This document shows, piece by piece, positions 46,083-55,593 of a stretch of DNA of 64,000 nt; the stretch's first letter is position 1, and every line of letters starts with the position of its first letter. A model generated the notes under the pieces. The model saw only the letters and a program-made list of their open reading frames with translations, ran no database searches and was not told the DNA's origin. A program made the translations under genes and the position numbers. Source of the stretch: an uncultured Erythrobacter sp. (GTDB lineage: Bacteria; Pseudomonadota; Alphaproteobacteria; Sphingomonadales; Sphingomonadaceae); contig NZ_CANMIJ010000001.1 in the NCBI RefSeq assembly GCF_947497915.1, positions 349,501 through 413,500 on the forward strand. Direction: 5' to 3'.

Positions 46083-47215
46083 CGGGGCGTGACGACACAA
46101 TCCGCCGGGGCAGCCCGCTCGCATTGCTCGCTATTGTGCTGGTGCTGTGGACTGGCGGACGGGCTATGACTTGGGAAAACCCGTTTCCGGCGATCCTCGA
46201 TTTACCTGGCGCTGAACTGCTCTTCGCGGAGAATGAGGCGCCGGACCGCGCAAACGAAACCGGGCAACCTTGGGACGTTGCGGCTGATCCGTTTTTTGAA
46301 AATATGGCGACAGTTGAGCGCAAGGCTTCGCCGCGCTCATCAAGTTTGGCACTCCTCAGTAGCGCGCTGATCGCGCCTGAACACGGCGAAGACCCGGCAC
46401 GGGCATTTGGCCATCAACTGCTGATGTTGTCGGCTTTGGGCGCAAAGCTCTCGTTCGAGGACTCTGACGTTTACGCGCTCAAGACACCGGAAAGCATGGC
46501 CGGGGTCACGCCGATTGCACCGCCGACCAATGAAGACGGCAAACCGGGCCGTTGGAGCTTTGATGCATGGGGTTTCTGGCGCGAGGGATCGGGGTCAACT
46601 GCAATCTCGCAGGGCCGCGTGACTATTTACGGAGCGAGCCAGATCGGCGCGAACCTGCAATATCGTATTGCGCCATCATCCTCGCACGATCCGCGACTGT
46701 ATGCCCGCGCTTATCGCGCCATGGTCAGCAATGGCGAGACGGAGATTGCGGCGGGTGCGTCTGCCCGGCCAATTGGCAGTTTACCGGTGCGTCTCGCCGC
46801 TGAATTGCGCGTGACAGAGCGCCGTTTCGGAACGGATGTACGGCCAGCGATCATCGCAACGACAGAGCTTCCTGCGCAAACACTGCCCGCAGGCTTCAAA
46901 CTCGAAGCCTATGGCGGTGCTGGATATGTCGGTGGACCCGGCGCGACACTTTTCGCCGATGGACAAGCCGCGGTGACGCGCGAACTGGCAGACTTTCAAG
47001 GCCCATCGGATACACGGGCGCGCCTCAGCCTGGGTGCGGGTGCGTGGGGCGGAGCGCAGAATGACGCGCGCCGAGTTGATGTCGGCCCGACCATGCGGCT
47101 CGACCTGACCCTTGGCAAAGTGCCGGCGCGTATCTCTGTCGATTGGCGGGAACGGGTCGGCGGCGATGCCTCACCCGGTTCAGGTGTGGCCGCGACGCTT
47201 TCAACCCGTTTCTAA
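46079..47215 (+). CDS. NfrA C-terminal-like outer-membrane protein
   Basis: This 378-residue protein begins with a signal-like segment (LALLAIVLVLWTGGRAM). The second half has beta-barrel character (QGRVTIYGASQIGANLQYRIA; RLYARAYRAMVSNGETEIAAGASARP; LPVRLAAELRVTERRF) and ends with a terminal Phe (ATLSTRF), as outer-membrane proteins do. The pattern fits the C-terminal domain of NfrA, but the tetratricopeptide part is missing. Four bases overlap the NfrB-like gene, so the two are coupled. The assignment is moderate. Confidence 0.65.
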   Translation: MTGRDDTIRRGSPLALLAIVLVLWTGGRAMTWENPFPAILDLPGAELLFAENEAPDRANETGQPWDVAADPFFENMATVERKASPRSSSLALLSSALIAPEHGEDPARAFGHQLLMLSALGAKLSFEDSDVYALKTPESMAGVTPIAPPTNEDGKPGRWSFDAWGFWREGSGSTAISQGRVTIYGASQIGANLQYRIAPSSSHDPRLYARAYRAMVSNGETEIAAGASARPIGSLPVRLAAELRVTERRFGTDVRPAIIATTELPAQTLPAGFKLEAYGGAGYVGGPGATLFADGQAAVTRELADFQGPSDTRARLSLGAGAWGGAQNDARRVDVGPTMRLDLTLGKVPARISVDWRERVGGDASPGSGVAATLSTRF

Positions 47216-47292
47216 GCGGCGCAATTTGTATTAGCGGGGAAACCCCGAACTGCGCCTATCATCGAAGCCCCGCGTGGAGTAACGCTGCGAAT

Positions 47293-48207
47293 ATGGACGT
47301 CTACCTCCCCATAGCGAATCTCTCAGTGAACGGATTGTTCATTGTGCTGCTTGGCGGGCTGACGGGTATTCTATCGGGCTTGTTCGGCGTCGGCGGTGGT
47401 TTTTTGACCACGCCGCTGCTGATTTTCTACGGTATCCCGCCGACAGTGGCGGCTGCATCCGCTGCGACTCAGGTGACTGGCGCGAGCGTTTCAGGCGTGG
47501 TTGCCCATTCGAAACAGAACGGCGTTGATTACCGCATGGGCGCTGTGATGGTTGGTGGCGGGATTGTAGGTGCTCTGATCGGGGCGGTGTTGTTCAACAT
47601 CCTTCAGGCGCTGGGTCAGATCGATGTCGTCATCAACATTCTCTACGTTGTGCTGCTTGGATCAATCGGTTCGCTGATGATGCGAGAGGCCGTGACTGCG
47701 CTTAGGCCGGGCAGCACGTCGGCGGGTACTCAGCCGCGCAAACGCCGCCATCATCCGTTGGTCGCGGGCCTGCCGTTTCGTTGGCGGTTTTACCGTTCGG
47801 GTCTCTACATTTCGCCCCTTGCTCCTCTGATCCTTGGTACGGCAGTTGGCATTCTCACGATGCTGATGGGCGTGGGCGGAGGATTTCTGCTGGTGCCCGC
47901 GATGCTGTATCTGCTCGGGATGAGCGGCAACGTCGTGGTTGGTACGTCGCTGTTTCAAATCCTGTTTGTGACGATGGTGACGACGATGACGCACGCGCTC
48001 ACAACCAAAGCGGTCGATATCGTGCTCGCCGGTCTGCTGCTGCTCGGATCGGTGCTTGGCGCGCAGTTCGGTACGCAAATCGCCATGAAGGCCCGTCCCG
48101 AGGTGTTGCGCCTCGTCCTTGCGGCGATCGTTATCCTCGTTGCGCTTCGCATGCTCTATGGACTGGGCATTCAACCGGACGAGATATACACCGTCAGCCC
48201 GCTATGA
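47293..48207 (+). CDS. TauE/SafE (TSUP) family sulfite/anion exporter
   Basis: This 304-residue protein has about eight membrane segments and an internal duplication. The two matching motifs are GLTGILSGLFGVGGGFLTTPLLIFYGIP (about 18-45) and GILTMLMGVGGGFLLVPAMLYLLGM (about 190-215), typical of TSUP exporters of sulfite and organosulfur anions. ATG 47293 is chosen; a longer frame from 47143 would overlap the preceding gene. The stop overlaps the TIGR02186 start by four bases. Confidence 0.9.
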   Translation: MDVYLPIANLSVNGLFIVLLGGLTGILSGLFGVGGGFLTTPLLIFYGIPPTVAAASAATQVTGASVSGVVAHSKQNGVDYRMGAVMVGGGIVGALIGAVLFNILQALGQIDVVINILYVVLLGSIGSLMMREAVTALRPGSTSAGTQPRKRRHHPLVAGLPFRWRFYRSGLYISPLAPLILGTAVGILTMLMGVGGGFLLVPAMLYLLGMSGNVVVGTSLFQILFVTMVTTMTHALTTKAVDIVLAGLLLLGSVLGAQFGTQIAMKARPEVLRLVLAAIVILVALRMLYGLGIQPDEIYTVSPL

Positions 48208-48971
48208 TGATGCGGGCTTTCAGAATCGCGTTCTTGGGCCTCGCCGCGCTCTCGCTTTCGGCGCAGCGTGAACCGATCCTCGTGCCGGAAGTCAGCCAAT
48301 CGCGGATCGAAGTGCGTCAGGGTTTTACCGGAGCGAACCTGCTCCTTTACGGCGCGGTTATCGATCCGATTGGTGGGCGTCAGGCAACCGAATACGATAT
48401 CGTTGTGGTGCTCAAAGGTCCGGCAGAGCCGATCCGCTTGCGTGAGAAAGACCGGATCGCCGGTATTTGGATGAATGCGGGGGCGAGCGATTTTCGCTCT
48501 GCGCCGGCGTTCTTTGCAGTGGCATCCTCGCGCCCGGTCGCAGAAATTGTGGATGAACGCACGGCGGCCATTTACGAGCTCGGCACCGAATTTATCCAGC
48601 TTAGCCCAAGCGGCGAAATCGAACCTGAGGAGCAAGCCCGCTTTGCCGCTGGGCTTGTCGATATGCGCCAGCGCGGCGGGCTTTACAAAGAAGATCCAGA
48701 CGGTGTGCGTATCAGCGAAGGCGTGCTGTATCAGGCTCGCATCGCGCTGCCGTCCAATGTGATTACTGGCCCTTACACAGCAGAGACATTCGCGATTGCC
48801 GATGGACGCGTGCTGGCAAGTGCTACCGCAGAGATCGAGGTGGCGAAAGTCGGCTTGGAGGGACAGGTTGTTAACGCGTCCCAGCGCTGGTCGCTGTTTT
48901 ACGGACTGGGTGCAATCATGCTTTCACTCGGCATGGGACTGCTTGCGGGCCGATACTTCAGCCGGTCTTAA
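48204..48971 (+). CDS. TIGR02186 family membrane protein
   Basis: This 255-residue protein has a signal sequence (LGLAALSLSA) and a C-terminal membrane segment (about 225-246). The soluble core (REPILVPEVSQSRIEVRQGFTGANLLLYGAVIDP... to LREKDRIAGIWMNAG) matches TIGR02186, a family restricted mostly to alphaproteobacteria and often adjacent to TSUP exporters. Its ATG overlaps the exporter stop. Function is unknown, but coupling implies it works with the exporter. Confidence 0.82.
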   Translation: MMMRAFRIAFLGLAALSLSAQREPILVPEVSQSRIEVRQGFTGANLLLYGAVIDPIGGRQATEYDIVVVLKGPAEPIRLREKDRIAGIWMNAGASDFRSAPAFFAVASSRPVAEIVDERTAAIYELGTEFIQLSPSGEIEPEEQARFAAGLVDMRQRGGLYKEDPDGVRISEGVLYQARIALPSNVITGPYTAETFAIADGRVLASATAEIEVAKVGLEGQVVNASQRWSLFYGLGAIMLSLGMGLLAGRYFSRS

Positions 48972-48990
48972 TTATCGCTGCACAGCATCG

Positions 48991-49006
48991 TTGACGCGAT
49001 ATTAAC
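48991..49006 (+). promoter_or_regulatory. CtrA-like site upstream of the HerA-like gene
   Basis: TTGA-N7-TTAAC matches TTAA-N7-TTAAC at 8 of 9 fixed positions and lies 90 bases before the ATG of the HerA-like gene. By chance alone a window this size would hold several such near-matches, so it is a weak call. Confidence 0.3.
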
Positions 49007-49095
49007 CGAGTGCGCGTAACCGTGAGACTTCACAAATCCTGCCGAAATTCCCTGTGGGTTTCGGCGCGTAATTTGAAGTCAGAGGACCGCCGAAA

Positions 49096-50772
49096 ATGAA
49101 CGATATGGCCAGTCAGAATTTCGACCAAACTGTCGCCTCGGGAGCCAATCCTGCTGGCGCAGAAGAGGTCGATAATTCCCGCTTACCAATTGGTGTGGTG
49201 CTTGAAATTTCAGGTGCCGGTTCGCAAATCGCGCTCGACCTGCCGCGCCTCAATGAATGCATGGATGACGAGGACCCCTCAATCCAGCTTGCCGGACAAG
49301 TCGGCAGCCAAATCAAAATCCGTGTCGGCAATGCCTGGCTCCTCGCCAGCGTTCGCGACCAGCGCAAAGATCGCCGCAGCGAAAGCGGCGTGATCGCGCA
49401 CATCGATTTCCTCGGCGAAGGCGGCGAGGAAAAGCTGACCGGCCGGATCAATGGCTTCAAACGCGGTGTCACCCGCTATCCTGTGCCCGGCGCAATGGTT
49501 TATCCCGCCAGCACCGCCGATCTTGAGCAGATTTACGCCAGCGATGGCCGCGCCAACATCACAATTGGCAAGGTTTTCCCGACCAAAGATATTCGCGCAG
49601 GCCTGTATATCGACGCAATGCTGGGTAAACACTTTGCGCTGCTCGGCTCGACCGGTACCGGTAAATCGACCAGTGCCTCGCTAATCCTGCACCGCATCTG
49701 CGAAGCCGCGCCGAACGGCCACATTGTGATGATTGACCCTCACGGTGAATATTCTGCTGCGTTCCGTCAGACGGGCCAGATCCTCGACGTGTCGAACCTT
49801 CAGATGCCGTATTGGATCATGAATTTCGAAGAGCACTGCGAAGTTCTGCTCACCGGTGACGGCAATGATTTGCAGACTGACATGGATATTCTCGCCAAAT
49901 GTCTGCTCGCTGCGCGTGCGAAAAACCGTCTGGCCGAAACGATGGGTAAGATCACGGTGGATTCGCCGATCCCATATCTCCTGTCCGACCTTTCGAACAT
50001 CATTCAGGATGAGATGGGCAAGCTGGATAAGGCGACTTCGTCTGCTCCGTATATGCGGATCAAAGGCAAGCTTGATGAGCTGAAAGCTGATCCGCGTTAT
50101 CAATTCATGTTCTCCGGCATGCTTGTCGGTGACACGATGGCGGACTTCATCTCCAAAGTGTTCCGGATGCCGGGCAATGGAAAACCGATCTCTATCATCG
50201 ACGTTTCGGGCGTTCCTTCGGATATCACCTCGACTGTGGTTGCTGTCCTTTCGCGTCTCGTGTTCGATTTTGCGATTTGGGGCCGTGAAGAACGCACCCG
50301 TCCGATCTTGCTCGTTTGCGAGGAAGCCCACCGCTATGTCCCGAGCGAGAAAAACGCTGACGGTTCATCGGTCGGCAAAATCCTCAGCCGGATTGCGAAG
50401 GAGGGCCGTAAATACGGCATTTCACTGGGGCTGATTACCCAGCGTCCATCCGACCTAGCCGAGGGCGTCTTGTCGCAGTGCGGCACGATCATTTCGATGC
50501 GTCTCAACAACGACCGTGACCAAGCCTTTGTGAAAGCAGCAATGCCCGAAGGCGCGCGCGGTTTCCTCGACTCCATTCCGGCCCTGCGTAACCGTGAGTG
50601 CATCATTTGCGGCGAGGGCGTTGCGATCCCGATCCGAGTGAATTTCGATCATCTCGAAGAGCACAAACGGCCGGCATCGGAAGATCCAAGCTTCGTCGAT
50701 CTGTGGCAAGAAGGCGGCGGCGAGGAAGAACTGGTCGAGCGCACAGTCCTGCGCTGGCGTAGTCAGGGTTAA
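49096..50772 (+). CDS. herA: HerA-like (DUF87) ATPase/helicase
   Basis: This 558-residue hexameric ATPase of the HerA/FtsK superfamily has an N-terminal HerA barrel-like domain (about 25-170). The Walker A motif is LLGSTGTGKSTSAS (about 182-195), followed by MIDPHGEYSAAF. Walker B is ILLVCEEAHRYVPS (about 410-423), and an arginine-finger region follows. It is probably involved in DNA end processing or translocation. The usual nuclease partner NurA is not adjacent. The start has AGGA about 10 bases upstream. Confidence 0.85.
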   Translation: MNDMASQNFDQTVASGANPAGAEEVDNSRLPIGVVLEISGAGSQIALDLPRLNECMDDEDPSIQLAGQVGSQIKIRVGNAWLLASVRDQRKDRRSESGVIAHIDFLGEGGEEKLTGRINGFKRGVTRYPVPGAMVYPASTADLEQIYASDGRANITIGKVFPTKDIRAGLYIDAMLGKHFALLGSTGTGKSTSASLILHRICEAAPNGHIVMIDPHGEYSAAFRQTGQILDVSNLQMPYWIMNFEEHCEVLLTGDGNDLQTDMDILAKCLLAARAKNRLAETMGKITVDSPIPYLLSDLSNIIQDEMGKLDKATSSAPYMRIKGKLDELKADPRYQFMFSGMLVGDTMADFISKVFRMPGNGKPISIIDVSGVPSDITSTVVAVLSRLVFDFAIWGREERTRPILLVCEEAHRYVPSEKNADGSSVGKILSRIAKEGRKYGISLGLITQRPSDLAEGVLSQCGTIISMRLNNDRDQAFVKAAMPEGARGFLDSIPALRNRECIICGEGVAIPIRVNFDHLEEHKRPASEDPSFVDLWQEGGGEEELVERTVLRWRSQG

Positions 50773-50791
50773 AGCGAAGATTTTTTGTTTT

Positions 50792-50851
50792 CCGCCACAT
50801 CCGGGCTGCGATTTCCTCGCATAAGCTCGGGCGCGCAGTCGCGTTCGCGAC
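50792..50851 (-). repeat. Intergenic repeat, copy B (inverted)
   Basis: This copy begins about 20 bases after the herA stop and runs as the reverse strand of the repeat family. It shares AGCTTATGCGAGGAAATC with copy A and then diverges at the CCGGATG end (CAGCCCGGATG). It lies in opposite orientation to copy C, separated by about 50 bases containing a small CACCTG...CAGGTG inverted repeat. Confidence 0.65.
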
Positions 50852-50902
50852 ACCTGCGGTGTCGATTTGCCCTACAGGTGCGGCTTTATCGCGGAGCTCG
50901 GT

Positions 50903-50989
50903 CGCGCAGCGACCGCAAGGCCGACTGGCCGCCCACAGCGCCAAAGGTGCGAGGATATCGCGCGCCGGATGGCGTGCGCAAACAATTCA
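50903..50989 (+). repeat. Intergenic repeat, copy C
   Basis: About 87 bases match copy A, including GCGACCGCAAG...CGACTGG and TGCGAGGATATCGCGCGCC. As in copy A, the repeat ends on the reverse-strand stop codon of the neighbouring gene (queE). The 3' half can form a hairpin GCGCGCC-GGAT-GGCGTGC. Together with copy B it fills the gap between convergent herA and queE. Confidence 0.72.
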
Positions 50990-51721
50990 CGTCCCCCTTT
51001 TATCGCCATAAAGATGGATATGCATCCGGTCGCTCATTCGAAAACCGTGTTTGAGACATAGCGGCGCAAGCCATTTTTCGCGCGTTCTTAGCGTCCCGCT
51101 ATCGGTGCCTTCGGGCATCAGAAAAACGTGACCTGGTTTGAACCGATAGGTGCGCTGCAATTCGATCACTTCATCGACATCTGATGGCTGGGCGATCACG
51201 AACTTGAAGAAAGCGCGCGGGTCGCTGGCGTAGAAATCGAGCCGTTCGGGGATCAGCGCGAGTTCGGCATCGTTGCCGCTATGCGCAAGCTTCGGACTGA
51301 CATTGTATTGATCGACGCGGATATCGACGTGGCTCGGCGCTTTCGTGGTGCCGTTGGTTTCGATCTCCACGCTGATATCGGGTAGGTGCGCCAGCATATC
51401 GGCGAGCGCGCCGCCTTGCATCAAAGGCTCGCCGCCTGTGATAACGAGCCGGCTCTGTCCCAAAGCCGCGATCCGATCCGCCGCGTCCCTCGGATCAAGC
51501 GAAACCTGGTTGGCTTTGCGATCAAAGGTCTCGCCGCCGCGATGCGGACGATCGTCTCCCTCGAAATGCCACGTATAGGCCGTGTCGCACCACGTGCAGG
51601 CAAGGTTGCACCGCGACAGGCGCACAAACGCAACTGGCACACCCGCACTTGGCCCTTCGCCTTGCAGCGAGGCGAAAATCTCTGGTCCGCCGGTGTCGTC
51701 AGTGGCGAGGACTAAAGCCAT
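50987..51721 (-). CDS. queE: 7-carboxy-7-deazaguanine synthase QueE
   Basis: This radical-SAM enzyme makes the 7-deazaguanine core of queuosine. The 244-residue protein has a CxxxCxxC motif in RCNLACTWCDTAYTWHF (about residues 36-44), the substrate-loop SLQGEGPSAG and VITGGEPLMQGGAL. ATG 51721 is chosen because GGAG lies 9 bases upstream and the family starts just before the substrate loop. The stop sits inside repeat copy C. No other queuosine genes are adjacent. Confidence 0.92.
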   Translation of the reverse strand: MALVLATDDTGGPEIFASLQGEGPSAGVPVAFVRLSRCNLACTWCDTAYTWHFEGDDRPHRGGETFDRKANQVSLDPRDAADRIAALGQSRLVITGGEPLMQGGALADMLAHLPDISVEIETNGTTKAPSHVDIRVDQYNVSPKLAHSGNDAELALIPERLDFYASDPRAFFKFVIAQPSDVDEVIELQRTYRFKPGHVFLMPEGTDSGTLRTREKWLAPLCLKHGFRMSDRMHIHLYGDKRGT

Positions 51722-51856
51722 TTGCGCATTCTCCAACTTGAAACGCTGTAGGACACCGCTGACAGCCCTCCAACTGTTTTGCGGTTTCCACTTTGTCCAA
51801 CATGCCGCGACATACCGCGATCGGCCGTTGTAGGAAATCGCCGCACGCACAAACCG

Positions 51857-52672
51857 CTAAGCCCACTCCGCCGGATCAAGCGCGAGCAGCTTTGCCAATT
51901 CCCGGTAAAGCGCCGGTTTCTCGCGCTTCAGCTTTCGCGGTTTTTCGAAGAATGTGACGATTGCCTCGGCGAAGAATTCCTCGTGGTTGGTCGCGCCATA
52001 GGGATCGATCAGCGTGTGGTTGCCGATCTCGACGCTTTCCACGTGGTCATGATAGGCGTCCAGCATAACCCGCTCCCACCCCGCATAGGCCTGCCCCTTG
52101 CGCAGGATCGGGATGCCGTTGGTTTGCCCGGATAGGCCGTCCAATTGGTGCGCAAATTCGTGGATCACAACATTGTGCCCGTCCTCCGCGTCGAGGCCCC
52201 CGTGCAGCGCATGGTCCCATGACAGGATCACCGGCCCCCGCGCCCAGCTTTCGCCGAGCGTCACGTTTCTATTCGCGCTAACGATGTAACCGTCATGGGA
52301 ATCGCGGTGGGTAAGGAAGGCCGACGGGTAGATCAGCACATTGCGCAGCGTGTCGTACCAGACAGGACTGTTGACGATTAAAAGACACGCCTGCGCCGCG
52401 ATGGACAGCTGCATCGCCTCGCTGACCTCAACACCGTTTTGCCCGCGAAACGTGACCTGATCGAGGAAGAGGTTGATCTTTCCTTCGAGTGATTTGCGCA
52501 GATCATCGGGTAGCCGCCGGACCAGCGGTACTAGCCGCTCGATGACCGCGCGCTGCTTCTGTGAGAGCGGGGTAGCCAAAAGCGCATCGCGTTTCTGCCG
52601 CTGCGCACGGCGGCGATACAGCAAGATTGCCGCAATCAGCAGCGGGATACAAAGAAGGAACCAAGGCGACAT
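51857..52672 (-). CDS. mtfA: MtfA family zinc peptidase
   Basis: This 271-residue protein has an N-terminal membrane segment (about 3-20) and the zinc-binding HEFAH motif in NVVIHEFAHQLDGLSG (about 173-188), with the third ligand glutamate in NHEEFFAEAIVTFFEKP. MtfA in E. coli interacts with the glucose repressor Mlc; the role here is inferred only by family. It is preceded by valS on the same strand with a gap of about 45 bases. Confidence 0.9.
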   Translation of the reverse strand: MSPWFLLCIPLLIAAILLYRRRAQRQKRDALLATPLSQKQRAVIERLVPLVRRLPDDLRKSLEGKINLFLDQVTFRGQNGVEVSEAMQLSIAAQACLLIVNSPVWYDTLRNVLIYPSAFLTHRDSHDGYIVSANRNVTLGESWARGPVILSWDHALHGGLDAEDGHNVVIHEFAHQLDGLSGQTNGIPILRKGQAYAGWERVMLDAYHDHVESVEIGNHTLIDPYGATNHEEFFAEAIVTFFEKPRKLKREKPALYRELAKLLALDPAEWA

Positions 52673-52717
52673 TATTCAGAAGTAAGGTCGCACCCGCGAT
52701 TTTGGTAGGGTCCAGCC

Positions 52718-55441
52718 TTACCCGAGCCGTTTCAGCGCGCCTTCCAGCCGTTCGACTTCGGCGGAATGGTGCGCAAAGTCGGCCTTGGCTTTCTCAACCG
52801 CCTCAGGCTTCGCCCGTTCGACGAAGTTCGCATTGCTCAGGCGCCCTTCAAGCGACTTGGCTTCTTTTTGCGAAGCTGCGAGGGATTTTTCGAGCCGCGC
52901 CTTTTCCTCGCCGATATCGATGATCCCTTCGAGCGGGATGATGAACACGTCGCTGCCTGCGGTCACCTGCATGGCGGGGCCGTCGGGCGCTTCGCCGAGG
53001 GTCACTGGCGTCAGGCGAGCGAGGCGTTCAATCGCGGCGCTGCTGCGCTCGATTGTGCCGCTCGCGAGGTCTGATGCGGTTGGCAGGAATGCGGCGAGCT
53101 TCGCGCCCGGCGCAATACCAAGCTCATTTTTCGCGCTGCGGACATTGGTGGTGAGGTCGATCACCCAATCAATCGCGTCGGTTGCTTCCTTGGAAACTTC
53201 GGCGCGCGGATTGGGCCAGCTGGCGACGATCAGATCGTATTTACGCTCACCCTGCGCGTGCCACAGCTCTTCCGTGATGAACGGCATAAACGGGTGCAGC
53301 ATGACCAGAATCTGGTCGAGCGCCCATCCGGCAACCTCGCGGGTTTCCACCGCTGGCATGGCATCTGGATCACCCGCAAAGACCGGCTTGATCAGCTCAA
53401 GGTACCAGTCGCAGAACTTGCTCCAAGTGAACTGGTAAATGGCGTTCGCCGCCGCATCGAAGCGCAGATCGGTCATGGCCTGTTCGATCTCGGCGCAGAC
53501 CTGCTGAACCTCGCCGATGATCCACTGGTTTGCTGCTAGGCGCGCGGTCGGTGCCTTGAGCGTAGATGACGCGCCGATGCCGTTGGACTGGCAGAAACGG
53601 GTCGCATTCCAAAGCTTTGTCGCAAAGTTGCGGTAACCCTCAACCCGCTTTTCATCCATCTTGATGTCGCGGCCCTGGCTTTCCATCGCGGCCATAAAGA
53701 ACCGCAGCGCATCCGCGCCATACTGGTCAATCAGGCCGAGCGGATCGACCACGTTGCCCTTGGACTTGGACATTTTCGCGCCATCCGCTGCGCGCACGAG
53801 GCCGTGCAGATACAGTTTAGGCCAGGGCGCTGTGCCCATATTGTACTGACCCATCATCATCATCCGCGCATCCCAGAAAAACAGGATGTCAAAGCCGGAG
53901 ATCAGCAGATTGTTGGGAAAGTGCTTTTTGACCAGATTGGTGTCGTCGGGCCAGCCGAGCGTGGCGAAGGGCCACAGCGCGGAGGAGAACCACGTGTCGA
54001 GGACGTCTTGATCCTGTCTTAAGGCAACGCCTTTTCCAGCCTGCGCCTGAGCGCCTGCCTCGTCCTCGGCAACATAAGCATTGCCCTCGGCATCAAACCA
54101 AGCCGGAATACGGTGGCCCCACCATAGCTGACGCGAAATGCACCATGGTTGGATGTTTTCCATCCAGTTGAAGAACGTCTTTTTCCAAGTTTTGGGGACG
54201 ATTTCGATGGTGCCGTCTTTGACCTGCTCAATCGGCTTGGCAGCAAGCTTTTCGGCATCGACATACCATTGATCGGTCAGCCACGGTTCGATCACCACGC
54301 CGCCGCGATCACCGAATGGTGTTGCGATCTGGCGCGGCTCTGCGTCGTGTTCGACTTCTTCGCCCTTTTTCGTCTTTGCGATGTGCGGGATCAGGTATCC
54401 GTCTGCTTTCAGACGCGCGACCACAGCTTCGCGTGCGCCGTCTTTGCCATCTCGTTTGAAGCGGTGAAGGCCAAGAAATTCCTCTGGCACCATGCCGTCC
54501 GATGTCTGACAAACATTCGCGTCCCCATCGAGCATGTTGAGCATGTCGCCCGCAGCAAAGCCTGCGCGCTTGCCAACCTCGAAATCGTTGAAATCGTGAC
54601 CCGGCGTAACCTTCACTGCGCCGCTACCCAATTCAGGGTCGGCGTGTTCGTCGGCGACGATAGGGATGCGGCGGCCCGTAATCGGCAGCACAACATGTTT
54701 ACCGACGACGCTGGAATACCGATCATCGTTAGGGTGAACGGCAACAGCCATATCGGCGAGCATCGTTTCAGGCCGCGTGGTCGCAACTTCGATGTAGTTG
54801 CGCCCATCGCTTAACGTCACACCGTCCTCTAACGGGTACTTGAGATGCCAAAAACCGCCGGCAATCGTCTGCGTTTCAACCTCAAGGTCGGAAATCGCGG
54901 TTTTCAGTTTCGGGTCCCAATTCACCAGCCGCTTGTCGCGGTAAATCAGGCCGTCATTGTAAAGATCGACAAAGGTTTTAAGCACGGCCTTGGTGAAGTG
55001 CTCATCCATAGTGAACTGCTCCCTCGACCAGTCCATTGAACAACCCAGACGGCGAAGTTGCGTGGTGATGGTTCCGCCGCTTTCGCGCTTCCAATCCCAG
55101 ACTTTATCGACGAAATCTTCGCGTGAATAATTGGTGCGCTTGTCCTGACGCTGTTCCATCTGGCGTTCGACCACCATTTGGGTCGCAATCCCGGCATGAT
55201 CGGTGCCGACGACCCACAAAGCATCCTTGCCGCGCATACGTTCATACCGGATCACGATATCCTGCAGCGTGTTATCCAGCGCGTGCCCGATATGCAGCGA
55301 TCCGGTGACGTTTGGCGGCGGGTTCACAATGGTGAAGGGCTCGGCATCAGGCCGCTCCGGACGGAAACCGCCGGTTTCTTCCCAATGCTTGTACCAGCGC
55401 GCCTCAATCGAGGCCGGATCGAATGTCGTGTCGAGTGTCAT
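52718..55441 (-). CDS. valS: Valyl-tRNA synthetase
   Basis: This class I synthetase charges tRNA-Val. The 907-residue protein has the HIGH motif in [15 protein letters not shown] (about 42-56), a CP1 editing domain ([15 protein letters not shown]), [15 protein letters not shown] (about 555), and a C-terminal coiled coil ([24 protein letters not shown]). The length is normal. ATG 55441 is chosen; a GTG 12 bases upstream is also possible. It is divergent from the Mla operon. Confidence 0.97.
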   Translation of the reverse strand: MTLDTTFDPASIEARWYKHWEETGGFRPERPDAEPFTIVNPPPNVTGSLHIGHALDNTLQDIVIRYERMRGKDALWVVGTDHAGIATQMVVERQMEQRQDKRTNYSREDFVDKVWDWKRESGGTITTQLRRLGCSMDWSREQFTMDEHFTKAVLKTFVDLYNDGLIYRDKRLVNWDPKLKTAISDLEVETQTIAGGFWHLKYPLEDGVTLSDGRNYIEVATTRPETMLADMAVAVHPNDDRYSSVVGKHVVLPITGRRIPIVADEHADPELGSGAVKVTPGHDFNDFEVGKRAGFAAGDMLNMLDGDANVCQTSDGMVPEEFLGLHRFKRDGKDGAREAVVARLKADGYLIPHIAKTKKGEEVEHDAEPRQIATPFGDRGGVVIEPWLTDQWYVDAEKLAAKPIEQVKDGTIEIVPKTWKKTFFNWMENIQPWCISRQLWWGHRIPAWFDAEGNAYVAEDEAGAQAQAGKGVALRQDQDVLDTWFSSALWPFATLGWPDDTNLVKKHFPNNLLISGFDILFFWDARMMMMGQYNMGTAPWPKLYLHGLVRAADGAKMSKSKGNVVDPLGLIDQYGADALRFFMAAMESQGRDIKMDEKRVEGYRNFATKLWNATRFCQSNGIGASSTLKAPTARLAANQWIIGEVQQVCAEIEQAMTDLRFDAAANAIYQFTWSKFCDWYLELIKPVFAGDPDAMPAVETREVAGWALDQILVMLHPFMPFITEELWHAQGERKYDLIVASWPNPRAEVSKEATDAIDWVIDLTTNVRSAKNELGIAPGAKLAAFLPTASDLASGTIERSSAAIERLARLTPVTLGEAPDGPAMQVTAGSDVFIIPLEGIIDIGEEKARLEKSLAASQKEAKSLEGRLSNANFVERAKPEAVEKAKADFAHHSAEVERLEGALKRLG

Positions 55442-55593
55442 TGTATGTCTCACGGTTAAAGCGGCTGGTGCCGCCCAACAAATTGCAAGTCCTCCATTAC
55501 AGTGCCGATTGTGCGACGCAACGGAGAGTTTTGTGCGTCAGCCCAACTGGCGGCTTGTTTGCGCTGCGATTTATCCTCATAGCTTGGGCTGTT

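Noticed and set aside
47781..48203. Long N-terminal extension of the TIGR02186 protein
   Set aside because: The extension lies out of frame inside the TSUP exporter gene, and the family signal peptide starts at ATG 48204.
50785..51054. Small protein in the herA-queE gap (89 codons) and a similar frame at 1884-2138
   Set aside because: The shared reading frame follows the DNA repeat itself, the frames overlap real gene ends on the other strand, and neither has a credible ribosome binding site.
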